Shown here: positions 27,895-35,999 of the stretch, piece after piece
Numbering within the stretch: position 1 is the stretch's first letter
How the letters are laid out: every line of letters starts with the position of its first letter
Assembly: GCA_964531385.1 (NCBI GenBank)
Contig: CAZHGC010000011.1
Location: 1-64,000, forward strand
From: MGBC114079 sp964531385
GTDB taxonomy: Bacteria; Bacillota; Clostridia; Lachnospirales; CAG-274
DNA: 64,000 nucleotides
Direction of reading: 5' to 3'
Position numbers and translations under genes: made by a program
Notes under the pieces: generated by a model
Database searches by the model: none
What the model was told of the DNA's origin: nothing
What the model saw: only the letters and a program-made list of their open reading frames with translations

Positions 27895-28854
27895 ATGGAA
27901 AATTTGAAATCCGAAGTTTTTTCGGGGTTTGGAATAAAACCGAAATCGATAACAAAATCAAAACATTGTTACATATGCAGAACAAATTTTGGAACAAAAG
28001 TTATTCAGAAAACAACCGCTTCGGAAAAAGCTTTGCTTTTGGCTTGCAAAATTAAACAGGAGCTTGAAAACAGCGGTTATCCGATATATGACAAATATTA
28101 CATATCTGACCAAGGGACACCTTTTTTTGTTTTTGACAACGAAAAATACATTATGACAGATTTTAAAGAATTGACGGAGGCAGATTTTTCAGCCGGTTTA
28201 GACGTTATTGACGTTATAAAAGCAACGGCACTTTTTCACAAAATTTCAAAAAATATAGTTGTTGAAAATGCACACAATACAAACATTTTGAATATTTACA
28301 AAAAACAACTTGCAAAATTTAAAAATATTAAGAAAAATATTTCATCAAAAGGAAGTTTTTCTGAATTTGATGTTATATTTATAAAAAATTACGATTATTT
28401 TTTTGAAAATGCCTTGAATTCCCTTTATACACTGAATGATGTTTTGGAAAAATTTTATGCCGAAAACGAAAATTTATCGATTTGTCATGGATTGATAAAA
28501 GAAGAAACGGCGGTTAGATATAAAAACAAAATGAGCCTTATATCTTTTGAAAATGTATCGAAAGGGTTATTTATATGCGATTTTGCAGACATTATTAACC
28601 GATATATACGAAAGCACGCATCTGTTGCTTTAAATTTTGAGACTATTATTGAAACATATTCCGAAATTTACCCTATTTCTTCATGTGAAATTGAAATTTT
28701 GCAAGCTATGCTGAAATTTCCTGCAAAATATATAAAAACATGTTGCGATTTTTACTCAAAAGGCATACCCTTTGTTCCAAATTCGGTGGTTAATCATTTA
28801 AAATGTATAATTTCTCAGAAAAAAATGACGGAAAATTATACAAAATGCCTTTGA
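27895..28854 (+). CDS. CotS-like (kinase-fold) spore coat protein, catalytically degenerate
   Basis: 319 residues. The layout (basic N-lobe, then SICHGLIKEETAVRY near ~196-211, ISFENVSKG, CDFADIINRYIRKHA) follows the CotS/YutH/YsxE group of aminoglycoside-phosphotransferase-fold spore coat proteins, where the consensus is H-x-D-x4-N and a following aspartate. Here the catalytic Asp position carries Leu and the metal-binding Asp is not evident, so it is probably a pseudokinase. I start at the ATG at 27895, six bases after GGAGGTG; the frame from 27871 begins before this site. Role in spore coat is inferred from family only. Confidence 0.55.
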   Translation: MENLKSEVFSGFGIKPKSITKSKHCYICRTNFGTKVIQKTTASEKALLLACKIKQELENSGYPIYDKYYISDQGTPFFVFDNEKYIMTDFKELTEADFSAGLDVIDVIKATALFHKISKNIVVENAHNTNILNIYKKQLAKFKNIKKNISSKGSFSEFDVIFIKNYDYFFENALNSLYTLNDVLEKFYAENENLSICHGLIKEETAVRYKNKMSLISFENVSKGLFICDFADIINRYIRKHASVALNFETIIETYSEIYPISSCEIEILQAMLKFPAKYIKTCCDFYSKGIPFVPNSVVNHLKCIISQKKMTENYTKCL

Positions 28855-28981
28855 TTTTTATGCCCTTTTTGCCTTGAAAAAATATTTTAATCATTTTTTA
28901 TATACAAACACTTGTTTTTTCTTCTTCTTTTTGATAAAATTATAATAATGATAAAAATTATAAGAAATTAAATTGGAAATA

Positions 28982-29080
28982 AAAAATACGTAGCGACCCG
29001 AAAGGGGAAAATGCGGTGGCGAGTGGCGGAAGCTACGGAGTAGCATTTTAAGCGGAGGATTTTTTATTAAACCAAAGATT
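28982..29080. repeat. Structured ~90-bp element, copy A
   Basis: Begins with an A-run, then AGCGACCCG-aaa-GGGG, AATGCGG, the hairpin GCTACGGAGTAGC, GCATTTTAAGCG and a T-run into ATTAAACC. AAATGC and GCATTT can enclose the GCTAC hairpin and the terminal A-run and T-run can pair, giving a branched structure. A second copy with most bases kept lies at 63374-63465. It precedes the DUF4914 gene. GC content is far above the neighbouring intergenic DNA. Confidence 0.7.
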
Positions 29081-29126
29081 GTTTTATTTCTTATATTTTC
29101 TGTAAATTTTACCAAGGAGGTTTATA

Positions 29127-31016
29127 ATGAGTAATTCGATACTTAATAAAATGGTGCTTCCTCAACAGGTTGAGGATATTTTGAAATCGAGCGGTGCGGA
29201 AGTTATTATTCCAAAAACAAAGCAGGAACTTTTTGACCTTGCTTTGGGCGGAAAAGAAAACAACAGATGGGATATAACTTATGACATAAACGGAAAAACA
29301 ATTAGAGAGGCTTATATTGTTAGATGTAAAAACGGAATTGTTGCAAATTATGATGACCTTTCTATGCGTCGTCGTGACCCTAACAGTATGGTTATTGCAG
29401 ACGACCTTCCAACGGATAAACCAACTCACGAAGAACGTTTTGGTGTTCCTTTTGACGAAACAAGAAAGGAAACTTTTGAATGGCTTAAAAGTCAGGAAAA
29501 GCTTATTGCTCTTCCTTTCTATTCAGGAAACGAGGATATAAATTTGGGTTATCCTTCTCTTGCAATTGTTCCTGGAAATGCTGCTTTTTTTGCAACAGCT
29601 TTGGCTGAGCTTCAAGGCTTTGTTCCTGCGGATTCTATTCCTAACAGATTTAAACCGAAAGCTGTTATATATGTTGCTCCTCCTTTTAGACACACTCATT
29701 ATGACGGAAAACAAGTTGTTGTTCACAAAAGAGGGTTTGACCTTCATGAAGTGTTCTCTTACAACCTTTATCCGGGCCCGAGTGCTAAAAAGGGTGTTTA
29801 CAGCATTCTCCTTGATATTGGAGAACAAGAAAAATGGGTTACTCTTCACGCATCAACTGTAAAAATTGTAACTCCTTATGAACTTACTTTGACAATTATG
29901 CACGAAGGTGCTTCCGGCGGCGGAAAGAGCGAAATGACAGAGCAATTTCATAGACAACCTGACGGAAGACTTCTTCTTGGAACAAACATTGTTACCGGAG
30001 AAAAAAATCTTGTTAATATAACAGATTCTTCTGAACTTTATCCTGTTACAGACGATATGGCTCTTGCTCACCCTTCTCTTCAGAAAGACAGCAAGAAACT
30101 TGTTGTTGCTGATGCTGAATATGGTTGGTTCTTACGTGTTGACCATATAACGGAATATGGCACAGACCCTGAAATTGAAAAGGCTTGCATAACTCCGGAA
30201 GAACCGCTTGTTTTCTTAAATATGGACGCTGTTCCTGATTCAACTTGTTTGATTTGGGAACACATTGAGGACGCTCCGGGAAAACCTTGTCCAAATCCTC
30301 GTGTTATTATTCCGAGAAAGCTTAAACACAACATTGTTAAAGAAGCTGTTGAGGTTGATATTCGTTCATTTGGTGTTAGAACTCCACCTACAACAAAAGA
30401 AAACCCGAGCTATGGTATAATTGGTATGTTCCACGTTCTTCCTCCTGCTCTTGCTTGGATTTGGCGTCTTGTTGCTCCGAGAGGATTTGCAAACCCGAGC
30501 ATAATTGATAATACATCGGGAATGAAGAGCGAGGGTGTTGGTTCTTATTGGCCTTTTGCAACAGGCAAAAAAGTTGACCAGGCAAACCTTTTACTTGAAC
30601 AAATCCAAAATACTCTTTCAACTCGTTATATATTAATTCCTAACCAATATATTGGTGCTTACAAAGTTGGTTTTGCCGGACAATGGGCAACAAGAGAATA
30701 TCTTTCAAGAAGAGGCGGCGTTAAATTTAGACCAGAGGCTTTGGTTGAATCACGTTGTCCTATTTTGGGATATGCTTTGAACTCAATTAAGATTGACGGA
30801 AACGTTATTCCTAAAGGATTACTTCAAGTTAATCATCAATCGGAAGTTGGCAACGAGGCTTATGATATTGGTGCTAAAATTTTGACTGATTTCTTTAAAG
30901 ACCAGCTTAAACAATTTAATGTTGAGGGTATTAACCCACTTGGAAAACAAATTATTGAAGCTTGTTTGAACGATGCTTCGGTTGAGGATTATTATAATCT
31001 TATACCTAAACTTTAA
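29127..31016 (+). CDS. DUF4914 family protein, PEPCK-like P-loop
   Basis: 629 residues. The whole sequence fits the DUF4914 family, which is related to phosphoenolpyruvate carboxykinase but of unknown activity. A kinase-1a-like loop GASGGGKS lies at residues 261-268, and HEG just before it and PSYGIIGMFHVLPP later are well kept. The composition is soluble, with no signal peptide. ATG with AAGGAGG 7 bases upstream. It is monocistronic, followed by a terminator. It could be a nucleotide-dependent kinase or decarboxylase; I would not call it pckA, since standard PEPCK substrate motifs are not recognisable. The codons are strongly biased, suggesting high expression. Confidence 0.75.
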   Translation: MSNSILNKMVLPQQVEDILKSSGAEVIIPKTKQELFDLALGGKENNRWDITYDINGKTIREAYIVRCKNGIVANYDDLSMRRRDPNSMVIADDLPTDKPTHEERFGVPFDETRKETFEWLKSQEKLIALPFYSGNEDINLGYPSLAIVPGNAAFFATALAELQGFVPADSIPNRFKPKAVIYVAPPFRHTHYDGKQVVVHKRGFDLHEVFSYNLYPGPSAKKGVYSILLDIGEQEKWVTLHASTVKIVTPYELTLTIMHEGASGGGKSEMTEQFHRQPDGRLLLGTNIVTGEKNLVNITDSSELYPVTDDMALAHPSLQKDSKKLVVADAEYGWFLRVDHITEYGTDPEIEKACITPEEPLVFLNMDAVPDSTCLIWEHIEDAPGKPCPNPRVIIPRKLKHNIVKEAVEVDIRSFGVRTPPTTKENPSYGIIGMFHVLPPALAWIWRLVAPRGFANPSIIDNTSGMKSEGVGSYWPFATGKKVDQANLLLEQIQNTLSTRYILIPNQYIGAYKVGFAGQWATREYLSRRGGVKFRPEALVESRCPILGYALNSIKIDGNVIPKGLLQVNHQSEVGNEAYDIGAKILTDFFKDQLKQFNVEGINPLGKQIIEACLNDASVEDYYNLIPKL

Positions 31017-31034
31017 TTTTTGATTTTAAAATTT

Positions 31035-31075
31035 GCACTCCTGTGATATTGAATGATATTCGGGAGTGCTTTTTA
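31035..31075 (+). terminator. Intrinsic terminator after the DUF4914 gene
   Basis: GCACTCC (31035-31041) with GGAGTGC (31063-31069), then TTTTTATTT. Confidence 0.75.
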
Positions 31076-31278
31076 TTTGGGTTATATTTATGAAAAGATA
31101 ATTGAATGAATTAAATAAATAGTATTTTTGTATGGGTAATTGGAAATGATTAACGGCTATATATTTTTAGTTTTGCCGACTTTATTTTTGAAATAGAGGA
31201 GGTGAACGCTCTCTTTTGGTTGTGATACGGCTTTTTTTAAAAAGGTATTGCAACTGAGTTTTGAGAGGGGTGATATGT

Positions 31279-31380
31279 ATGTCAAGCTTTGAAATTATAA
31301 GTTTGTTGTTAGCGTTTAGTCAAGTTATATTGGTGTTGATAACAGTTTACATAAACACAAAAAAAGTAGCTCTCACTTGA
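31279..31380 (+). CDS. Small holin-like toxin (Hol_Tox / TxpA-like)
   Basis: A 33-residue hydrophobic peptide starting MSSFEIISLLLAFSQ and ending NTKKVALT. The pattern of a short polar start, one membrane helix and a basic tail is that of the putative holin-like toxin family, which includes type I toxins controlled by antisense RNA. AGAGGGGTGA lies 5-8 bases before the ATG. Directly at its stop codon is a hairpin with T-runs on both strands, as expected where a toxin mRNA and a convergent antisense RNA end. The antisense promoter was not identified. Confidence 0.7.
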   Translation: MSSFEIISLLLAFSQVILVLITVYINTKKVALT

Positions 31381-31402
31381 CAAGTATGGCTACTATTTTT
31401 TA
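31358..31402. terminator. Bidirectional terminator at the toxin gene end
   Basis: AGTAGC (31365-31370) with GCTACT (31389-31394); A7 precedes and T6 follows, so it can stop transcription on both strands. Confidence 0.7.
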
Positions 31403-31489
31403 GTTAACAAGTTGGCAAATCATTTTTGATTGCGGTTTTGTTAGAAAGTTAGATATGACATTTGTAAAAATGCTTTTTAGTTACAATAA

Positions 31490-31556
31490 CAAAAAGACAG
31501 CTATGGCGATTGGCGTTTTTAACCAAAGATTTGAAAGCTGTGCATTTGTATCTTGA
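31490..31556 (-). terminator. Candidate minus-strand terminator before upp
   Basis: On the minus strand ACAGCT, a loop of about 33 bases, and AGCTGT are followed by CTTTTTGTT (about 31498-31490). It may belong to a short antisense RNA between the toxin and upp. Weak support. Confidence 0.35.
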
Positions 31557-31619
31557 AAAATATGTCAAATACAGATACAATTATATTATAATATTTTTAA
31601 TTAAGAAAGGAACTTGTAT

Positions 31620-32261
31620 ATGTATAACGGAAATGAAAATATTACGATTTGTGACCACCCTTTAATTAAACATAAAATTACTATCCTTCGCAATAAAGAA
31701 ACAGGTACTAATGAATTTAGAAAAATTGTTGATGAAATTGCTATGCTTATAGGTTATGAGGCACTTAGAAGCCTTGAACTTGAATATGTTGAAATTGAGA
31801 CACCTGTTGAAAAGGCAAGTTGTCCGGTTATTGCGGGGAAAAAACAGGCTATTATACCTATTCTTCGTGCCGGTCTTGGTTTATCGGAGGGGTTATTGAC
31901 ACTTATGCCGACAGCTAAGATAGGACATATTGGTCTTTTTCGTGATGAGGAAACTCTTGAGCCTCATGAATATTATTGCAAGCTTCCATCGGCGATTGAC
32001 CAAAGAAAAATTTTTGTTGTTGACCCTATGCTTGCAACGGGTGGTTCGGCTATTGCGGCAATTGATTATATCAAAAAATATGGAGGTAAAGACATTACTT
32101 TCCTTTGTGTAATTGCTGCTCCTGAAGGACTTGAAAAGCTTGCCACCACTCACCCTGATGTGAAAATTTTTATTGGAAATCTTGACAGGGGATTAAATGA
32201 AAATGCTTATATTGTGCCGGGATTGGGCGATTGCGGTGACAGAATATTTGGAACAAAATAA
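31620..32261 (+). CDS. upp: Uracil phosphoribosyltransferase
   Basis: Salvages uracil with PRPP to UMP. 213 residues, normal length. The PRPP loop VVDPMLATGGS lies near residues 134-144, with LRAGLG near 81 and the C-terminal PGLGDCGDRIFGT typical of Upp. I use the ATG at 31620, 9 bases after GAAAGG; a TTG two codons earlier (31614) is possible. Monocistronic, followed by a terminator. Confidence 0.95.
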   Translation: MYNGNENITICDHPLIKHKITILRNKETGTNEFRKIVDEIAMLIGYEALRSLELEYVEIETPVEKASCPVIAGKKQAIIPILRAGLGLSEGLLTLMPTAKIGHIGLFRDEETLEPHEYYCKLPSAIDQRKIFVVDPMLATGGSAIAAIDYIKKYGGKDITFLCVIAAPEGLEKLATTHPDVKIFIGNLDRGLNENAYIVPGLGDCGDRIFGTK

Positions 32262-32280
32262 TAATTTGAATGGATTTGTG

Positions 32281-32502
32281 ATTTTTGCGATTAAAGGGGG
32301 AAAATTGGCGAAAAGCAAATAATAAAAAGTGCTTTCGAGAATTGGCGGAAAGGTTGAATTTTGAAGGTGCTTTTTTTATGCGAGGTTGGCGGTTTGGGTG
32401 TGTGAGTTTGCAATTTTTGCGATTAAAGGGGGAAATTGGCAAAAAGCAAATAATAAAAAGTGCTTTCGAGAATTGGCGGAAAGACCAAATTTTGAAAGCA
32501 CT
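32281..32502. repeat. Tandem duplicated terminator block between upp and the FIST gene
   Basis: Two direct copies of about 90 bp (32281-32371 and 32412-32502, offset 131 bp) share ATTTTTGCGATTAAAGGGGG and AATAAAAAGTGCTTTCGAGA. Each carries a stem: AGTGCTTTC (32328-32336) with GAAGGTGCT (32363-32371) and T7 on the plus strand for upp, and AGTGCTTTC (32459-32467) with GAAAGCACT (32494-32502), with a T-run on the minus strand, for the FIST gene. Confidence 0.8.
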
Positions 32503-32537
32503 TAAATACATTTTATAAAATTAAAGAAATAAGCAGA

Positions 32538-33638
32538 TTATTTTATTACCAAAACTGTTGAAGTTTCGTTTATATGACCGAGGTAAGCTTCGCCGGAAGT
32601 TGAAAAGCCTATGCTTGTGTATCTTCCAAAAAGTTCGCAATATTCTTTTACGATGTTTTTGTTCATTATTTCAAATGTTCTGTATAGACAGTTGAAATTT
32701 ATGACACCGGCTGGCGGTTCAGTTATGGCACTGTCTAATGCCTCTTTTGTATCTTTAACTATATCGCCGATTTTGAGAACGTGGATTTCGGTTCCTTCGG
32801 GAATTCCGCAATGGAGACTTATTCCGCCGTCAACAATTTCGTTGAAAGTTCTTATGAAGATTTCATCGCCGACTAAAACGCCGAGAGGGTTTGAAACGAA
32901 ATAATCTTTGATTTTTGATTTATCAACCCCAAGGACTTCGGCATAAACTTCATCAACCGGACGGTTGTTGAATGTGCTTAGAACACGATTTTTTACATCG
33001 GATTTTGTTACGGTTAGAACTTTATCGGAGAAAACGGAGGCACTTTGAGTTTTTACAACGTTGTAGCCTTTTGTTGTTTTGAGAGTTGCCAAAACGGTTG
33101 CGTTTTTGTAACTTTTGCCGTTTGCATAAACTCTCGATGTTCCCTCACATTCGGAAGATGTTCCGCCTATGTACATTATATCGGTGTTGTTTCCGATTGT
33201 GTCCATTCCAAATTCTTCTGATTTTGGTGTTGCTTCGAAAATTACAATTCCTATGTATTTGTCGAAATTATTTAATATGTTGTCATAACCGCCGAAATAA
33301 GCGTGTGTTTCTTCGATTGGTGTTTTATAATCTCCGCCGTTATCTATATTTTCGACAACTTTTACGCAAACGTCTTCGATGCTGTCTTTATCCATTGCCA
33401 TTATTGAAATTGAATTTTCTTTAAATTCGTTATTGCAATATTCGCTATGAGAAGTTGAACCGATTATTTTGCAATTTGGAAAGCTGTCTTGGAGAGCTTT
33501 TGACGGATTTGTTTTTTCATAGGTGCTTGAAGCAAAAAATATTATGAAATTTGGCGAAAAATCGCCGAGTTGGTCTTTGAAATTTTTAACAGCTTCGGTT
33601 GAGTTTGAAGCTTGTATCGAGAATGATTTTATTGCCAC
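32538..33638 (-). CDS. FIST sensory domain protein
   Basis: 366 residues with the FIST N-terminal domain (about 10-210, with GSTSHSEYC and IGGTSSE motifs) and the FIST C-terminal domain (about 220-360, ending in FSTSGEAYLG). FIST domains are predicted to sense small ligands such as amino acids and usually work with signalling enzymes; here no output domain is attached. No membrane segment is visible, so it is cytoplasmic. The GTG start has AGGGGGAA 5 bases upstream. It lies 15 bases after a small gene on the same strand, so both form one transcript. Confidence 0.85.
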   Translation of the reverse strand: MAIKSFSIQASNSTEAVKNFKDQLGDFSPNFIIFFASSTYEKTNPSKALQDSFPNCKIIGSTSHSEYCNNEFKENSISIMAMDKDSIEDVCVKVVENIDNGGDYKTPIEETHAYFGGYDNILNNFDKYIGIVIFEATPKSEEFGMDTIGNNTDIMYIGGTSSECEGTSRVYANGKSYKNATVLATLKTTKGYNVVKTQSASVFSDKVLTVTKSDVKNRVLSTFNNRPVDEVYAEVLGVDKSKIKDYFVSNPLGVLVGDEIFIRTFNEIVDGGISLHCGIPEGTEIHVLKIGDIVKDTKEALDSAITEPPAGVINFNCLYRTFEIMNKNIVKEYCELFGRYTSIGFSTSGEAYLGHINETSTVLVIK

Positions 33639-33653
33639 AAGAATTCCCCCTTT

Positions 33654-33854
33654 TTATAATGATACGCCGAACTCTTTTGCTATTTTTGTGATTTTTTCCA
33701 TAACTTCGGAATCATCGGGAGAAGAAGCGGTGTATTTATCCACAGCTATTCCTTTTAAAATTAGCTTTGTTCGGGTGCAATTTTCGATAACTTTATTTCC
33801 TTTTGATTTTTCGAGAATGAGTTTGTCAATCATTTGTTTAACTTTTCCAGCCAA
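33654..33854 (-). CDS. Small conserved-looking protein upstream of FIST
   Basis: 66 residues, starting MAGKVKQMIDKLI from a TTG at 33854 that has AGAGGTGA 5 bases upstream; the GTG at 33863 would overlap this site. It is charged, rich in Lys, Glu and Ile, soluble, and probably a short alpha/beta fold. I do not recognise the family. The 15-base gap to the FIST gene suggests a functional partnership. Confidence 0.65.
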   Translation of the reverse strand: MAGKVKQMIDKLILEKSKGNKVIENCTRTKLILKGIAVDKYTASSPDDSEVMEKITKIAKEFGVSL

Positions 33855-34287
33855 TGTTATCACCTCTTTTTAATTTACGTTGTATGACAGATTATTATCA
33901 ATAAGTTTGAAGCACCGATTTTATTTAGGGAAAGTTGAAATTGATATATTTGGAAATAATTATGGTGCTTTTTAACAAACATTGACCAAGTTTAATTAGA
34001 TTAAAAAAATATTTGGGAAAATAATCTGCTGAACTATTGTTTATTACTATTATAATATATGTTTATTAAAATTTCAATACGGTGGATTAATTTTGTTAAT
34101 TTTGCACATATAAAATTTGATTTAAAAGAATGTCTAAATAAAAATTGGGCATATTGACGAAAAAATATTTGGTTTTGGCATTTTGGAAGTGGGAGATATA
34201 AAAAAAACAGGTCGGTTTTGAATTTAACCGCCTGATTTTTTGTTTTGCAAAGCTTGAATTTGAGTTTATATGCTTTGGATTTATGAG
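33855..34287. other. Intergenic region with terminator
   Basis: AT-rich, no gene seen. CAGGTCGGTT (34209-34218) with AACCGCCTG (34226-34234) has A/T-runs on both sides and probably ends the minus-strand ferritin-like gene. Confidence 0.6.
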
Positions 34288-34869
34288 TTATTTGTATTTT
34301 GAATACATATAGTTTAGTATTTGAGCGTGCCCCTGTTCGTCGGTTATTACTTCATAGAGTGCATCACGAATTTCCTGATTTAAAAACGAAAAAAGAATTT
34401 TTCTGTAGAACTCAACGGCACTTAATTCATCTATTATACTGTTTGCAAAATTTTCTTCCATATTTTCGGAAACGGGTTTTTCTTCGATTGTTATTTCTTC
34501 TTCACTTGGTTTGGAGCCTGTTAACAATTCATAAATTTCCGCAAATATTTTTTCATGCTTGAGCTCATCGTGGTGGATTTTATGAAACAATTTTTTGTCG
34601 TTTTCATCTTCAAGCATATTTGCTATTGTGTCATAATATTTTGCATCGGTGCGTTCATCTTTTATTGCTTCAATTAGCATTTCGGCTATATAGCGATTTG
34701 GCTCTTGAGACGGGGGCGGTGTTTGGGGAGTGTTTTCGGGCATATCTGGCGGATTTGAGGGGGGAGTGTTTTCATTATCCGCATTTGTGCAGAAAGTTTT
34801 AAAAGGGGCTTTTTGGAATTTTTGAAAAGATTGTTGACGGTTATTTTTTTTGATATTATAGGGATACAT
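34288..34869 (-). CDS. Ferritin-like (rubrerythrin-type) diiron protein
   Basis: 193 residues. After a polar, Pro- and Asn-rich N-terminus (1-60), two helix pairs carry the metal-ligand pattern: AIKDERTDAKYY then DELKHEKIF (residues ~67-107), and IIDELSAVEFY then DEQGHAQIL (residues ~147-186). Each half supplies an E and an E-x-x-H, as in rubrerythrin/erythrin four-helix bundles. No rubredoxin cysteines follow, so not a full rubrerythrin. Likely peroxide or iron handling, or a spore-associated CotJC/ferritin-like role. Monocistronic and divergent from purC. Confidence 0.75.
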   Translation of the reverse strand: MYPYNIKKNNRQQSFQKFQKAPFKTFCTNADNENTPPSNPPDMPENTPQTPPPSQEPNRYIAEMLIEAIKDERTDAKYYDTIANMLEDENDKKLFHKIHHDELKHEKIFAEIYELLTGSKPSEEEITIEEKPVSENMEENFANSIIDELSAVEFYRKILFSFLNQEIRDALYEVITDEQGHAQILNYMYSKYK

Positions 34870-35262
34870 AAAGAGCCTCCGTTTTTTATTTTTTTGAGAT
34901 GCCGAAGATTATTGAAACATTTTTTGATTGAATTGTTACAATTAGTTTTGAGTTTATTTTATCTTTTTGTGTTCGACATTCTCTTTTTATAAATTGTATG
35001 CAGGTTTTTATAAAAATGTTACAATAAATGATATTTTATATATAGATTTTTTTCTTTTGTTATGGTATAGTTATTATATAGGTGAAATTTAAGCAATCCT
35101 TTTTGATTTTTGGTTTGATTGTTAAAACATTGTTTTTGGAGTTAAATCAAAATTTTAAAGGTTTGAGCCTGAGTCCATTTATTTTACAAAGTGTTGTGAT
35201 TTTTTTGGAGAGGCTTGTAAAGTTGATTTTTAGCATTTATTTGAGAGTGAGGTTTTTATGAA
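34870..35262. other. Divergent intergenic region before purC
   Basis: AT-rich, 393 bases, no supported gene. No purine-riboswitch core was recognised. TATAGT- and TATTAT-like -10 candidates lie near 35066-35080 without a clear -35. A two-codon frame (ATG AAA TGA, 35258-35266) overlaps the purC start. Confidence 0.35.
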
Positions 35263-35985
35263 ATGAAAAAACTTAGTTTGCTTTATACCGGCAAAGCCAA
35301 AAAGGTTTATGCAACTGAAAATCCGGATTATTGTATTTTTGAATACAAAGATGCCGCAACTGCTTTTAACGGTCAGAAAGTTGGCTTTTTTGACGGAAAG
35401 GGAATGATTAACAACAAAATGGCAAACGCTATTTTCAGACTCCTTGAAAAAGACGGAATTAAAACACATCTTGTTGAAGAACTTAGCGACAGAGAGTCTC
35501 TTGTTAAAAAAGTTGATATTGTTCCGCTTGAAGTTATTATACGAAACATTGCGGCGGGCAGTTTTTGCAAAAGATATGGCGCACAAGAGGGCATTGTTTT
35601 TGATGAACCTACTATTGAATTTAGCTATAAAAACGATGCTTTGGGAGACCCTCTTATTAATTCTTATCACGCTTTGGCTTTGGGAATTGCAACGAAAAAA
35701 GACATTGAAGATATTAAGAAAATGGCTTTTGCAATTAACGAATCACTTAAAAAGATTTTCCTTAAAATGGGCATAAAGCTTGTTGATTTTAAACTTGAAT
35801 TTGGAAAAGACAGCAGCGGGGAAATTGTTCTTGCAGACGAAATTTCTCCGGATACTTGCCGTCTTTGGGACGCAGAAACAAACAAAAAACTTGATAAGGA
35901 CAGATTTAGATTTGATATGGGCGAATTTAGTGACGTTTATTTTGAGGTTTGGAACAGGCTCAAGGAATGTTACGGTGAAATTTAA
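35263..35985 (+). CDS. purC: SAICAR synthetase
   Basis: Phosphoribosylaminoimidazole-succinocarboxamide synthase: joins CAIR and aspartate with ATP in purine synthesis. 240 residues, usual bacterial length. Family marks: YTGKAKKVY (N-terminus), VPLEVIIRNIAAGSFCKR (~85-102), and LADEISPDTCRLWD (~187-200). ATG with GAGTGAGG about 10 bases upstream. First gene of purC-purF-purB-purA, with 14 bases to purF. Confidence 0.96.
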   Translation: MKKLSLLYTGKAKKVYATENPDYCIFEYKDAATAFNGQKVGFFDGKGMINNKMANAIFRLLEKDGIKTHLVEELSDRESLVKKVDIVPLEVIIRNIAAGSFCKRYGAQEGIVFDEPTIEFSYKNDALGDPLINSYHALALGIATKKDIEDIKKMAFAINESLKKIFLKMGIKLVDFKLEFGKDSSGEIVLADEISPDTCRLWDAETNKKLDKDRFRFDMGEFSDVYFEVWNRLKECYGEI

Positions 35986-35999
35986 GGAGGACTTTATAT

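Noticed and set aside
34870..35262. Purine riboswitch before purC
   Set aside because: I could not find the conserved junction and loop sequences of the purine aptamer.
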